From contig NZ_CP012808.1 in the NCBI RefSeq assembly GCF_001307195.1, forward strand, positions 1,674,001 to 1,738,000: a stretch of DNA of 64,000 nucleotides, in the 5' to 3' direction. The stretch comes from Acinetobacter equi. Lineage in GTDB: Bacteria > Pseudomonadota > Gammaproteobacteria > Pseudomonadales > Moraxellaceae. Position numbers and translations under genes: made by a program. Position 1 is the first letter of the stretch. The number at the start of each line of letters is the position of its first letter. The notes below the pieces were generated by a model. It was not told the origin of the DNA. It saw only the letters and a program-made list of their open reading frames with translations, and ran no database searches. Shown piece after piece: positions 26,974 to 35,939 of the stretch.

Positions 26974-28018
26974 GGCTTTGTTGCATAAACCTAGCCTAGA
27001 AGGTCTATTTAATCCTATAATTTCAAAATGAATAAACCTGCCCCTAAAACCTATCGTACAACCAATTGGTCATCCTATAACCGAGCTTTAATTAACCGAG
27101 GTAATATTTCCATTTGGTTTGATCCAAAGACTCAGTGGTATGCACAATCACAAGGTAAGCAAGGTCGAAATCAAATCTACTCCGATACAGCGATTCAATG
27201 CTGCTTAATGATCAAGTCACTATTTCGACTCTCTTTACGTATGGTGATGGTGACAGGTTTTGTCCAAAGTCTGATTAAGCTTTGTAGATTAGATTGGACA
27301 GCTCCAGATTACACTACGCTTTGTAGAAGACAAAAGCATATTGATATTGCGATTAGCTATCAAAAAAGTAGTGATGGTCTCCATCTACTCATGGACTCTA
27401 CTGGTTTGAAGTTTCTAGGTGAAGGTGAATGGAAGTGTAAGAAACATGGGGCTGAATATCGTCGCCAATGGCGTAAGCTGCATATTGCTATAGATGCTGA
27501 AACTCTTCAAATACGTGCAGTTCAGCTTACAACGAATAATGTCAGTGATTCGCAAGTGCTCGAAGATTTACTTGCTCAAATTCCCTTGGATGAACAAATT
27601 GATTCTGTTTATACAGATGGTGCTTATGACACAAAGCATTGCCGACAAGTCATTTTAGATCGAGATGCACATGCTGTGATTCCTCCAAGGAAGAATGCAA
27701 AGCCTTGGAAAGATCAGCAAGCGAGGTCTATGGAACGGAACGAGTTATTGAAAACAGTCAAACGGCTGGGAAGGTCACTTTGGAAAAAGTGGTCTGGTTA
27801 TCATCGTCGTAGTTTGGTGGAAACCAAGATACATTGCATCAAATTATTAGGCGATAAATTAACAGCAAGGAGCTTTCCGAGTCAGGTGAATGAGATTCAT
27901 GCACGCGTAGCAGTATTGAATAAACTCACAGAATTAGGTCGCCCGCATACCCAAGTTGTCTCTTAAATTTGGAATACTAGGGATAGTTCTATCTCTCAAA
28001 TCTCTATGCAACAAAGCC
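26974..28018 (+). mobile_element. IS5-family (IS903-like) insertion sequence
   Basis: A 1045-bp element bounded by 14-bp perfect inverted repeats (GGCTTTGTTGCATA at 26974-26987 and its complement at 28005-28018), enclosing one transposase gene. The flanks (TCGCTAAAT left, GTTTTAAAT right) are not a proper 9-bp duplication, consistent with a deletion next to the element. Confidence 0.93.
27028..27966 (+). CDS. IS5-family transposase
   Basis: A 312-aa DDE transposase of the IS903 group. It starts MNKPAPKTYRTTNW and contains an N-terminal helix-turn-helix region (SDTAIQCCLMIKSLF). The catalytic motifs MDSTGLKFLGEGEW, VYTDGAYDT and RSLVETKIHCIK supply the D, D and E in the usual spacing. Length is normal and no stop or frameshift is seen, so the element appears intact and able to transpose. 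Confidence 0.95.
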   Translation: MNKPAPKTYRTTNWSSYNRALINRGNISIWFDPKTQWYAQSQGKQGRNQIYSDTAIQCCLMIKSLFRLSLRMVMVTGFVQSLIKLCRLDWTAPDYTTLCRRQKHIDIAISYQKSSDGLHLLMDSTGLKFLGEGEWKCKKHGAEYRRQWRKLHIAIDAETLQIRAVQLTTNNVSDSQVLEDLLAQIPLDEQIDSVYTDGAYDTKHCRQVILDRDAHAVIPPRKNAKPWKDQQARSMERNELLKTVKRLGRSLWKKWSGYHRRSLVETKIHCIKLLGDKLTARSFPSQVNEIHARVAVLNKLTELGRPHTQVVS

Positions 28019-28242
28019 GTTTTAAATACATTGTAGAGGTTAAGCCTTTTATTTTGCATTGATCATACGGTGTATGAAAAATAAAGTTTATAAAAATTGG
28101 TAACTATAATAAATACTGATGATAAATATTTATAACCGTGTATTTAATGAAATCATTTATTGAGTTAGGTACACTAAAGCCGATTTTTAAAGGCATTGGA
28201 ATTATGAATTGCAAACATATCCGAATTAAGCAGGAGAAACAA

Positions 28243-28704
28243 ATGCATCCTGAGTTAAAGAAATGGTTGTTTGCTTCAGGTTCATTGACTCGCCAACTTA
28301 CAGATTTAGCGGGTGGGATATTTAAGGTTCAGCCGATAAATGAAAGTTTTAAACGACTTACATTTATTGATGCGAAGTGGATGAAAATGCCTCATCATCA
28401 TACCTCTTGGGTAAGAGAGGCATACTTATATGGTTGTGAGAATCAACCATGGGTGAAGGCAAAAAGTATTTTTCCTATATTGAGTGTGCAAAAAAAAGCA
28501 CGAATTTTTCAACATATTGGTAAAAAACCGATAGGTTTTTATTTATTCCAACGTACAAACCCTATTTGTGAGCGTCGTGTTCTTTTACTAGAAGATGGTT
28601 GGACTAGACAGAGCTGTTATACTTGGCATGGTTGTAAATTTATTGTTCAGGAAACATTTCTTCCTGAATTTGAAAAATTTATTCAAAACCACCATTCAGT
28701 GTAA
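28243..28704 (+). CDS. ubiC: Chorismate pyruvate-lyase
   Basis: About 153 aa; releases 4-hydroxybenzoate and pyruvate from chorismate, the first step of ubiquinone synthesis. Family features include SWVREAYLYG, PWVKAKSIFP, a GKKPIGFYLF segment and an RRVLLLEDG stretch before the C-terminal FLPEF. ATG 28243 with an AGGAGA ribosome site 7 bases upstream is chosen over an in-frame GTG at 28138, which would add 35 atypical residues. ubiA follows by 17 bp. Confidence 0.9.
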   Translation: MHPELKKWLFASGSLTRQLTDLAGGIFKVQPINESFKRLTFIDAKWMKMPHHHTSWVREAYLYGCENQPWVKAKSIFPILSVQKKARIFQHIGKKPIGFYLFQRTNPICERRVLLLEDGWTRQSCYTWHGCKFIVQETFLPEFEKFIQNHHSV

Positions 28705-28721
28705 TTCAGTAAAGGACAGGC

Positions 28722-29597
28722 ATGGCAACTGTGCAGCAAATTACTTGGCGTGAACGTTTAGAAGCGTATTATTATTTATGCCGATTTGATAAACCTATTG
28801 GTACGGAACTTGTATTTTGGCCAACCATGTGGGCATTGTGGTTAGCAAATCAGGGAATGCCAGCACTTTCTATCTTAATTCCAATGATTTTGGGCACGAT
28901 TTTTATGCGTGCAGCAGGATGTGCAATTAATGACTTTGCAGACCGAAAAGTAGATGCACATGTAGAAAGAACAAAAACACGTCCATTGGCAACAGGCATT
29001 ATTCAAGCTAAAGAAGCTATTTATGTATTTTTAGTATTGGTGCTGGCAAGTGCATGCATGTTGTTTTTTCTGCCTATAGAAACATTTTATTGTTCATTTG
29101 GTGCTTTGATTCTTGCTTTTATTTATCCATTTATGAAGCGTTATACTTATTTACCCCAGGTATTTTTGGGCGCTGCATTTTCATGGTCAATTCCTATGGC
29201 ATATACAGCGGTAGGGCATCCTTTAGATTTAAGTTGTTGGTTACTTTATTTTGGTAATCTTGCTTGGACCGTAGCATACGATACTCAATATGCGATTACA
29301 GACCGCGAATATGATTTAAAAATTGGTGTGAAATCTACAGCAATTTTATTTGGACGTTATGACATCGAAATTATTTCTTTGCTTCAAGCTGTAAGTGTTA
29401 TTTTGATTGGATTGGCTTTATATATACAAAATGCTCTTATTCCATTTGTATTTTGTGCTTTAGTTCTAGTAATTGCAGACTTTATATATCAATGGACAAA
29501 AACAAAGAATCGAGATCCACAACTTTGCTTTTGGGCATTTAGACATAATAGATGGATAGGATTATTGATATTTGCAGGAATTTTTTTACAATTCTAA
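28722..29597 (+). CDS. ubiA: 4-hydroxybenzoate polyprenyltransferase
   Basis: A 291-aa inner-membrane enzyme with about 8-9 helices that attaches the polyprenyl tail to 4-hydroxybenzoate. The two Asp-rich sites NDFADRKVDAHVERT and YDTQYAITDREYD bind the Mg-prenyl diphosphate. RFDKPIGTELVFWP is the usual N-terminal motif. It forms an operon with ubiC and ends at a hairpin. Confidence 0.96.
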   Translation: MATVQQITWRERLEAYYYLCRFDKPIGTELVFWPTMWALWLANQGMPALSILIPMILGTIFMRAAGCAINDFADRKVDAHVERTKTRPLATGIIQAKEAIYVFLVLVLASACMLFFLPIETFYCSFGALILAFIYPFMKRYTYLPQVFLGAAFSWSIPMAYTAVGHPLDLSCWLLYFGNLAWTVAYDTQYAITDREYDLKIGVKSTAILFGRYDIEIISLLQAVSVILIGLALYIQNALIPFVFCALVLVIADFIYQWTKTKNRDPQLCFWAFRHNRWIGLLIFAGIFLQF

Positions 29598-29621
29598 GAA
29601 TCTATAATCAATGATATAAAA

Positions 29622-29648
29622 GGCTCTATTGTATAGAGTCTTTTTTGT
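29622..29648 (+). terminator. ubiCA terminator
   Basis: Stem GGCTCTAT/ATAGAGTC with one mismatched pair at its base and a 3-base loop, followed by TTTTTT. Confidence 0.7.
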
Positions 29649-29723
29649 CATGAAGATGTCATCTTTATATTTTATCTTATAGAATATTATTTCTTTACTG
29701 TTATTGTTGTTGTGTAGCGTATT

Positions 29724-29960
29724 ATGGGGCAGTCATCTTCTTCTAAAATAAGTACGAAAAAAGTTTTATTTTTCGCAACATTAGGTCTGTGTGTACCTAT
29801 TTTTTTAGTTTCTATGGGAATGCTTGCTGTTCGAAGTGATGCAAAGAATCAAGAGCTTTATAAACAACAACAAGCTGAAATGATTAAACGTATTAAAGAG
29901 CGTGAAGCAGCAGAAGAGCAATTTAAACAAAACTCAACTAATGATGTGACAACAAATTAA
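29724..29960 (+). CDS. Small single-TM protein, 78 aa
   Basis: Residues about 15-36 form one hydrophobic helix (VLFFATLGLCVPIFLVSMGM). The rest is a charged Glu/Lys/Gln helix (QQQAEMIKRIKEREAAEEQFKQ) that could form a coiled coil. The topology with a basic N-terminus suggests the N-terminus is inside. No family recognised. It is convergent with the DUF2726 gene, only 3 bp separating the two stops. Confidence 0.65.
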   Translation: MGQSSSSKISTKKVLFFATLGLCVPIFLVSMGMLAVRSDAKNQELYKQQQAEMIKRIKEREAAEEQFKQNSTNDVTTN

Positions 29961-29963
29961 GAG

Positions 29964-30446
29964 TTATCCTGTGAGGGTATTCAAAAAGGATTTTGATTTG
30001 TTGGGCATAATATCCTTTCTAAGTACTTGAACAGAAGGGATTTCTGTATAACGATAAACAATATATCCTGCTTCAAAAAGCATAGCATCGCGCTCTGCAT
30101 CTTCTTTTTCTTTTCCAATATGACTCGGATCATCTAATTCAACAATTGCAATCACATTAGTATGCCGATCGATAATAACAAAGTCTGTTACTTTACGATT
30201 GAACTTCGCTCTAACTTTATAGTTTTTATTAGTAATTAATGCACTAAAAGCAACTTGAGCAAGCACATCATATTCTGGAAAGCTTTGTTTTAAGCGAGTA
30301 AACATTTTTGCTTCATATGCAGTAATGATACGTTTGGGATAAAATTGTTGTCTAGAAGAAAAGTATTGTCTAAAAATAAGAAAAAGAAGGGCTAGGCTTG
30401 CAATGCAGCCAACACTAAAAAACAATGTAGAAATGAAGTTTGGCAC
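29964..30446 (-). CDS. DUF2726 domain protein with N-terminal membrane helix
   Basis: About 160 aa from GTG 30446 (reading MPNFISTLFFSVG). One membrane helix (residues about 5-28) is followed by a DUF2726 domain with the nuclease-like core VTDFVIIDRHTNVIAIVELDD and an ERDAMLFEAGYIVYRY end, a pattern shared with very-short-patch/restriction-like folds. Its enzymatic activity is unproven. The frame is open further upstream to 30518, but that start would lie inside tRNA-Asn and its terminator, so 30446 is preferred. No strong ribosome site is seen and the start is uncertain. Confidence 0.75.
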   Translation of the reverse strand: MPNFISTLFFSVGCIASLALLFLIFRQYFSSRQQFYPKRIITAYEAKMFTRLKQSFPEYDVLAQVAFSALITNKNYKVRAKFNRKVTDFVIIDRHTNVIAIVELDDPSHIGKEKEDAERDAMLFEAGYIVYRYTEIPSVQVLRKDIMPNKSKSFLNTLTG

Positions 30447-30474
30447 AGGCGGACTAAATCTGAATAAATAAAAA

Positions 30475-30500
30475 ACCCACTCAATTAGAGTGGGTCTTTT
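30475..30500 (-). terminator. tRNA-Asn terminator
   Basis: An 8-bp perfect stem (ACCCACTC / GAGTGGGT) with an AATTA loop, followed on the minus strand by a T-rich run, 7-12 bp after the tRNA 3' end. Confidence 0.8.
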
Positions 30501-30506
30501 GAATCT

Positions 30507-30582
30507 TGGCTCTCCCACCTGGGCTCGAACCAGGGACCTGCGGATTAACAGTCCGTCGCTCTACCGACTGAGCTATGGGAGA
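30507..30582 (-). tRNA. tRNA-Asn (anticodon GTT)
   Basis: A 76-nt cloverleaf read on the minus strand. The acceptor stem is TCTCCCA/TGGGAGA, the D-arm AGCTCAGTCGGTAGAGC, the anticodon loop CTGTTAA, the T-loop GGTTCGAGCCC, discriminator G and an encoded CCA (30507-30509). Confidence 0.97.
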
Positions 30583-30972
30583 ATCTGAGTGGCATTGTAT
30601 GTGGCAAAGAACAATTGGTCAAGCATGAATATGAGGAAATATGCTTGATATTATATTAAATGGAAAAAAAATGAGCACTTTTAGTATTTTGAATTAAAAA
30701 ATAAACAAAAATAATAATATACAAACATTTTAATAGCCTTAATTTTTTATAGATAGAAGATTTTAAAATAAATAGTAAGTAATAAAATCGATTAATTAAT
30801 AGTTTATTTTTATAATTGCTTAAATCTATTATTGATATTTGAATAATAAATAGTCATTAAAAGTCAGTATGTTACTAAATATAATGTAAATTAATTTTTA
30901 GATTCCTTACTAGTCAGTTATATAAAATAGAAGTAAAATTGCACTATTCTTTCTTAATTAAATATTTCTCCC
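30583..30972. other. AT-rich intergenic region between tRNA-Asn and apt
   Basis: This 390-bp, extremely A/T-rich stretch must contain the tRNA promoter (near 30590-30640, minus strand) and the apt promoter. No ORF or repeat is recognised; a small RNA cannot be excluded. Confidence 0.4.
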
Positions 30973-31515
30973 ATGAGCAATCTGTCTACTACATTGTGGT
31001 CACACATTCGTACTGTCCAAGATTTTCCAAAACCTGGTATTTGCTTTTTTGATTTGACTCCTTTGTTCATGAAGAATATCGGTTTATTAACAGATGCATT
31101 AATTGAGAGTATCCCTGCTGATAAATTAGCTGAAGTAGATAGTTTTATTGCTGTTGAAGCTCGTGGTTTTGTGTTGGCAAGTTTGTTGGCTCAGCGTTTA
31201 GGTAAAGGTTTAATCCTTGTTCGTAAAGCAGGAAAATTACCACCACCAGTTGTAGGTGTTGGCTATAGTTTAGAATATGGTTTAGATCGTTTAGAAATGT
31301 CAGCTGAAGTAGAAGCACAAAAAGTCATTATTGTTGATGATGTACTTGCAACAGGTGGAACATTAAAAGCAGTTCAAAAACTTGCTGAAAAATGTAATCA
31401 TAATGTGCTTGGTGCAAGTATTTTCTTAGACTTGCCTGATTTACATCAAAATTTAGGTTTAGAAGTTTGGACGGTATTAGATGATAAATCTAAACCAGAA
31501 GAAAGCGCTGCTTAA
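30973..31515 (+). CDS. apt: Adenine phosphoribosyltransferase
   Basis: A 180-aa salvage enzyme joining adenine and PRPP to AMP. AVEARGFVLASLLA is the adenine-side loop, LVRKAGKLPPPV the flexible loop, and VIIVDDVLATGGTLKA the PRPP-binding signature. ATG 30973. Single gene with its own terminator. Confidence 0.96.
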   Translation: MSNLSTTLWSHIRTVQDFPKPGICFFDLTPLFMKNIGLLTDALIESIPADKLAEVDSFIAVEARGFVLASLLAQRLGKGLILVRKAGKLPPPVVGVGYSLEYGLDRLEMSAEVEAQKVIIVDDVLATGGTLKAVQKLAEKCNHNVLGASIFLDLPDLHQNLGLEVWTVLDDKSKPEESAA

Positions 31516-31535
31516 AATTTGCATGATTTTAAAAG

Positions 31536-31568
31536 AAAAGCCGTAAGTTTATTTACGGCTTTTTTATT
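31536..31568. terminator. Bidirectional terminator between apt and hydrolase
   Basis: Stem AAAAGCCGTAA/TTACGGCTTTT with a 6-base loop and T run. It overlaps the end of the convergent hydrolase gene. Confidence 0.85.
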
Positions 31569-32055
31569 TAAGCAAATAGGCTTGTTCAATTTGTTGAATA
31601 AGTAAATTAATATTCTCAGGAAATTGTAATTGGTGGTGACCACTATTAATAGTTGAAAGTGGCATATAATTTTCTAGTTGTTCTTTAATTTCATACATAT
31701 TTAATAGTTCATCTCCCAATTCTAAATAGCCAAATTGCGGAATATCGTGATTCAGATCTTGATCTGATATAGCAGGGTAGTCGGAACGAAAGTCTGGACA
31801 AAGATTTGGATTTGCAATGACACAGGGCATTTGATGAATCTGTGACATCTTTAAAGCCCAGTAGCCACCAATACAGTGACCGACAATTATATCTGGTATA
31901 AACGTTTGAATAATATTGTCGTAAAAGTCAGCAACACTTTGAAAAGATAGATGTCGATAGTCAACATTTATACATATTTTTTGATCTGCTTTAATTGAAT
32001 GAAATTTTGTAGACTCTCGTGAAGAATCTAGACCGTGAAAATATAATACTTTCAT
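31564..32055 (-). CDS. YqiA/YcfP-like small alpha/beta hydrolase with Cys at the nucleophile elbow
   Basis: A 163-aa cytoplasmic protein of the UPF0227/YqiA esterase type. KVLYFHGLDSSRES is the N-terminal HG-D motif, IIVGHCIGGYWALK the nucleophile elbow, and SGHHQLQF contains the final catalytic His. The elbow reads G-H-C-I-G, so Cys61 replaces the usual Ser. This could mean a thiol-type hydrolase or a changed activity. The stop overlaps the apt terminator. Physiological substrate unknown. Confidence 0.8.
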   Translation of the reverse strand: MKVLYFHGLDSSRESTKFHSIKADQKICINVDYRHLSFQSVADFYDNIIQTFIPDIIVGHCIGGYWALKMSQIHQMPCVIANPNLCPDFRSDYPAISDQDLNHDIPQFGYLELGDELLNMYEIKEQLENYMPLSTINSGHHQLQFPENINLLIQQIEQAYLLK

Positions 32056-32324
32056 AATGATAGAATTCAGTGTTGGTTTATTTTAGTTGGTGATCAATAA
32101 ATGTTGAATATTATTGTAGTTTGAATAAGCGTTATGAAAAGTTATCATTTGGTCTAATTCTTTTGTAAAATAAAGACTTTAGTCGTAATCTGAGTTTGTT
32201 TTGAGAGTATTTATAAAATTAAAATAAAAAGATTTTATATTGGTGTTTAATTTTTTCAATGCGTTTTGTTCTGTAAATCTGCTATGCTATGCAACTTCCG
32301 TTTTTTATTACTATCGAGGCAGAG

Positions 32325-33854
32325 ATGACGCAACATAACGCTCAATCGACTTCTGAACAGCACATTTCCGAAAACGATTTAATTGCACAGCGTCATGCCA
32401 AGTTAAAGCAAATTCAAGACCATGCTCAAGAAACTGGTGTTAGCCCTTGGCCAAACACATTTAAACGTGAGCATTATGCACAAGATTTACAAGACCAGTT
32501 TGCAGAAGTATCTAAAGAAGAAATCGAAGCTGGTGAAAAGGTTTATGTAAAAGTTGCAGGTCGTGTGATGTTGAACCGTGGTTCATTCATCGTAATTCAA
32601 GACATGACAGGTCGTATTCAGCTTTATGTTGCACGTAAAGAATTATCTCCTGAAGTTTTAGAAACGATTAAAAGTCTAGACTTAGGCGATATTATTGCAA
32701 TTGAAGGTTATATTGGTCGTTCGGGTAAAGGCGATTTGTACGTTCATATTGAACAATTTGAACTATTAACAAAATCACTTCGTCCACTTCCAGATAAATT
32801 TCATGGTTTAACTGATACTGAAGTCAAGTATCGTAAACGTTACTTAGATTTAATTGTGAATGAAGAAACACGTAAAACTTTTGAGATTCGTGCAAAAGTA
32901 GTGTCAGGCATTCGTAACTATTTAACTAATGAACGTTTCATGGAAGTTGAAACACCAATGATGCATGTGATTCCAGGTGGTGCTTCGGCACGTCCTTTTG
33001 AAACACATCATAATGCGTTGGATATGCCATTATTCTTACGTATTGCACCAGAGCTTTACTTAAAGCGTTTAGTTGTTGGTGGTTTTGAACGTGTGTTTGA
33101 AATTAATCGTAACTTCCGTAATGAAGGTGTTTCTACACGTCATAACCCAGAATTTACAATGATCGAATTCTACCAAGCATATGCAGACTATAAAGACCTT
33201 ATGGCTTTAACTGAAAACATGCTTGAGAAATTAGCAATCGACATTTTAGGTTCTACAGATGTTCCTTATGGTGAAGAAGTATATAGCTTCAAAGGTCCAT
33301 TCAAAAAAATCTCAATGTTTGATGCGATTCTTGAACACAATCCGCAATTTACGCCTGAAAATGTAAGCGATCGTGATTTCTTAGCGGATTTCGTTAAAAA
33401 TGAATTGAAAGAGCAAGTGAAACCTGGATTTGGTTTGGGCAAGCTTCAAACAATAGTATTTGAAGAAACAGTTGAAACAAAACTTCGTCAACCTACATTT
33501 ATTACTGAATATCCAGCGGAAACTTCTCCATTGGCGCGTCGTAATGATGATAACCCGCATATTACTGATCGTTTTGAGTTTTTTATTGGTGGTCGTGAGT
33601 TAGCAAATGGTTTCTCAGAGTTAAATGATCCAATTGACCAAGCGGAACGTTTCCAAGCACAAGTAGCTGAAAAAGACGCTGGTGATGATGAAGCAATGCA
33701 TTTTGATGCAGACTTTATTGAAGCACTTGAATACGGTTTACCTCCAACAGCAGGTGAAGGTATCGGTATTGATCGTTTAGTAATGTTATTTGCCAATGCG
33801 CCAAGTATCCGTGATGTAATTTTATTCCCGCATATGCGCCATAAAAATGCATAA
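32325..33854 (+). CDS. lysS: Lysyl-tRNA synthetase, class II
   Basis: About 509 aa; charges tRNA-Lys. An OB-fold anticodon domain ([20 protein letters not shown]) is followed by the class II catalytic core: [21 protein letters not shown] (motif 1), [20 protein letters not shown] (motif 2) and [12 protein letters not shown] (motif 3). ATG 32325, preceded by GAGGCAGAG, is preferred to an in-frame ATG at 32289 that would add 12 unusual residues. Confidence 0.96.
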   Translation: MTQHNAQSTSEQHISENDLIAQRHAKLKQIQDHAQETGVSPWPNTFKREHYAQDLQDQFAEVSKEEIEAGEKVYVKVAGRVMLNRGSFIVIQDMTGRIQLYVARKELSPEVLETIKSLDLGDIIAIEGYIGRSGKGDLYVHIEQFELLTKSLRPLPDKFHGLTDTEVKYRKRYLDLIVNEETRKTFEIRAKVVSGIRNYLTNERFMEVETPMMHVIPGGASARPFETHHNALDMPLFLRIAPELYLKRLVVGGFERVFEINRNFRNEGVSTRHNPEFTMIEFYQAYADYKDLMALTENMLEKLAIDILGSTDVPYGEEVYSFKGPFKKISMFDAILEHNPQFTPENVSDRDFLADFVKNELKEQVKPGFGLGKLQTIVFEETVETKLRQPTFITEYPAETSPLARRNDDNPHITDRFEFFIGGRELANGFSELNDPIDQAERFQAQVAEKDAGDDEAMHFDADFIEALEYGLPPTAGEGIGIDRLVMLFANAPSIRDVILFPHMRHKNA

Positions 33855-33870
33855 ATGTGATATTTAAGCA

Positions 33871-33898
33871 AAAAGCCCGCATATGCGGGCTTTTTTTT
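33871..33898 (+). terminator. lysS terminator
   Basis: Perfect palindrome AAAAGCCCGCAT/ATGCGGGCTTTT followed by more T. Confidence 0.9.
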
Positions 33899-34673
33899 AT
33901 CTTGGTGATGAAGCGTATTAATGAGAAAAAATACTTGAAGTTATAAAACACCTTATATTTGTTATTTTATTTAAAACTACTCTGTATTTTATTTTAAATA
34001 TAATATGAAGTATAAGAATAATATTAAGAAATTATTTTAGAATTTTATGAAAATACAGAAATATTCAATGAAAGATTATTTAATATGCAAAAAATAACTA
34101 TTAAAAATAGGCTTTCTTATTTAAAAAGAAGCTTGATTTGATTGTTTATTGATCAATTAAATGAAAAAAGAAAAATAATTTTGTTTTTTACAAAACTTTA
34201 CATACGGGTGTTTTTAAATGTGAGGTAAACAATGAGAATTATTATGCATTTTTTTAATTAATTGTGATGTGTGTCACATTAGTGCAGGGTGGTAAGATAA
34301 TGCTTTTTTCAAACATACTTAATAATATACTTTATGTGAAAAATATCAACATTTTAATTGAATATTGTCTATTTTATACAAAAAAACTAAAAAATTATTG
34401 TCACTTAAATTTATTACAATTTCTGAATTTAAATAAATCGAATGGAATAGTTATAAATCACCATAAATGTGAAATTTATTAAACGGAACTTAATAATTGA
34501 AACTTACATCAATATTTATTCAAAAAAGTGTGACTTGATTAATATTTTTAATTTGATATTCTGCACACACCAAATGCGAAACAGCGTACAACACACAGTT
34601 TTCTGGGTGACAAAGTTTTGTGAATAGTTTTTTAAGTAGTTTTATTTATTTAGTTTTAATAAGAGAGAAAATC
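33899..34673. other. Long AT-rich control region upstream of the fimbrial operon
   Basis: About 775 bp separate lysS from the first pilin gene. The A/T content is very high, which favours silencing by H-NS-type proteins. A perfect CRP/Vfr-type box lies at 34263-34278. A 72-codon frame at 34264-34482 is not convincing. The transcript start is not identified. Confidence 0.6.
34263..34278. promoter_or_regulatory. Perfect CRP/Vfr-type binding site
   Basis: TGTGATGTGTGTCACA is an exact TGTGA-N6-TCACA dyad, the consensus for CRP and its relative Vfr. It lies 396 bp upstream of the first pilin ATG in an otherwise gene-free region, so it probably controls the fimbrial operon. Confidence 0.7.
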
Positions 34674-35258
34674 ATGAAAAAGTCAATCATTGCAATGGCA
34701 CTTTTGGGTACAATTTCAGCTTCTGCTATGGCTAACCAAGGAAGTGGTCGTATCAACTTTACTGGCGAAATTATCGCTGCTCCATGTTCAATCACTGCAG
34801 AAACTATGGATCAAACTGTAAGCCTTGGTCAAATTTCTAACGTAGCTCTTACTCAAGGTGGCGCGTCTCCAGTTCATAACTTCAACATCACTTTATCTGA
34901 ATGTAACTTCACTACTGAAGAGTATGATCGTACAGCTCAAATTACTTTTAATGGTACTACAGTTGGTCAAGCTACAGCTGACGCAGATGAGCTTCTTGGT
35001 GAATACTTAGCAATGACTGGTTTTAATGACTCTGAAGCTGCTAACTTCTACAACGTAGCTATCGAAATCCGTCAAGCTGGTACAGACGCTCTTGTTGACT
35101 TAAGCGGATCTACTCCAGTTGATGTTACTGATCTTCAAAATGGTAACAACGATCTTCCATTCAGCGCTAACGTACGTGGTGCTTCTACAGCAACTGCAGA
35201 TGATATCCCATTAGGTAACTTCAGCGCTCTTGCTAACTTCGCTATCTCTTATAACTAA
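34674..35258 (+). CDS. Major fimbrial subunit, chaperone-usher type
   Basis: A 194-aa pilin. The signal peptide (MKKSIIAMALLG...SAMA) is cleaved before NQGSG. The mature part has the usual fimbrial pattern: GRINFTGEIIAAPCSI near the N-terminus, a partner Cys in LSECNF making the disulfide, and a C-terminal beta-strand ending NFAISYN with the penultimate Tyr. ATG 34674 follows an AAGAGAGAAA ribosome site; the longer frame from 34620 adds non-signal residues. Codon choice (AAC, ATC, TTC, GCT) is that of a very highly expressed gene, unlike the other fimbrial genes, which supports its being the main rod subunit. Confidence 0.9.
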   Translation: MKKSIIAMALLGTISASAMANQGSGRINFTGEIIAAPCSITAETMDQTVSLGQISNVALTQGGASPVHNFNITLSECNFTTEEYDRTAQITFNGTTVGQATADADELLGEYLAMTGFNDSEAANFYNVAIEIRQAGTDALVDLSGSTPVDVTDLQNGNNDLPFSANVRGASTATADDIPLGNFSALANFAISYN

Positions 35259-35272
35259 GTTATTAGATAGTT

Positions 35273-35351
35273 GAGGAGGGATTCATAAATATAGTGTATA
35301 TGAGCCCAAGAATAAAATAATGTCTTTATGACATTATTTTATTCCCTCCTC
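35273..35351 (+). promoter_or_regulatory. Nested intercistronic hairpin after the major pilin gene
   Basis: An inner perfect 14-bp stem (AATAAAATAATGTC at 35311-35324 with its complement at 35330-35343) lies inside an outer 9-bp stem (GAGGAGGGA at 35273-35281 with TCCCTCCTC at 35343-35351; the two stems share one base). It has no good T run, so it probably protects the pilin mRNA or lowers read-through to the minor genes. Confidence 0.65.
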
Positions 35352-35376
35352 TTAGTTGATGATGGAGGGAGTGAAA

Positions 35377-35907
35377 GTGAAAAAATCGCAAATTATTGTA
35401 TTTAATCTACTTCTAACTTCAAGCATGTTTTCTTTGGTATCTGCTCAAGACAATATCCAAAGAGGTTTAGTAAATATGCGAGGAGAAATTCTAGAAAGTG
35501 CTTGCACTATAGATATTAACTCCGTAGATCAAACCATTGATATGGGAAATATTCCGGTAAGTTCAGTCCGGGATAATAATGAAAATAATATAAAAGAATT
35601 TGAACTAAAACTCATAGATTGCCGATGGGGTGAAGAAACCCGAAATAATTTAACCAGTGTTGATATCAGTTTTTCTGGTCAATCTGAAGCAGATTACTTT
35701 TTACTAGAAGGTGATGCTCGCGGAATTAAATTAGGTTTAGAGTCTATTTCTGGAGAAAAAATAATCCCAAGTGAAACCATTGTTTTTGAACATGATTTTA
35801 CTCGAGAGATTGCTTCAAGATATCGTTTTAGATTGGTTCCTGATGGGAATCCTGTTGAGTCTGGTTCCTTCAACACAATTGTCCATTTCAATATTAGTTA
35901 TAAATAA
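35377..35907 (+). CDS. Minor fimbrial subunit (possible terminator/anchor)
   Basis: About 176 aa from GTG 35377, preceded by a GGAGGG ribosome site. The signal peptide is KKSQIIVFNLLLTSSMFSLVSA. The mature part has GEILESACTI and a second Cys in LIDCRW, then a C-terminal strand HFNISYK. It sits between the major pilin and the usher, the position of papH, whose product ends pilus growth; that role here is inferred from gene order only. Confidence 0.85.
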   Translation: MKKSQIIVFNLLLTSSMFSLVSAQDNIQRGLVNMRGEILESACTIDINSVDQTIDMGNIPVSSVRDNNENNIKEFELKLIDCRWGEETRNNLTSVDISFSGQSEADYFLLEGDARGIKLGLESISGEKIIPSETIVFEHDFTREIASRYRFRLVPDGNPVESGSFNTIVHFNISYK

Positions 35908-35939
35908 ATAGCAGCATTTTGCTGTAGACGAGATAGGTT

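Noticed and set aside
26965-28027. TAAAT shared by both flanks of the IS5-family element as a target duplication
   Set aside because: Only 5 of 9 bases agree and the interrupted gene does not continue on the other side.
33488-33951. Minus-strand frames over the end of lysS
   Set aside because: Shadows of lysS codons; no start signals and overlap with the terminator.
34264-34482. 72-codon frame in the fimbrial control region
   Set aside because: Composition is that of random A/T-rich DNA, it has no good ribosome site, and its start overlaps the CRP-type box.
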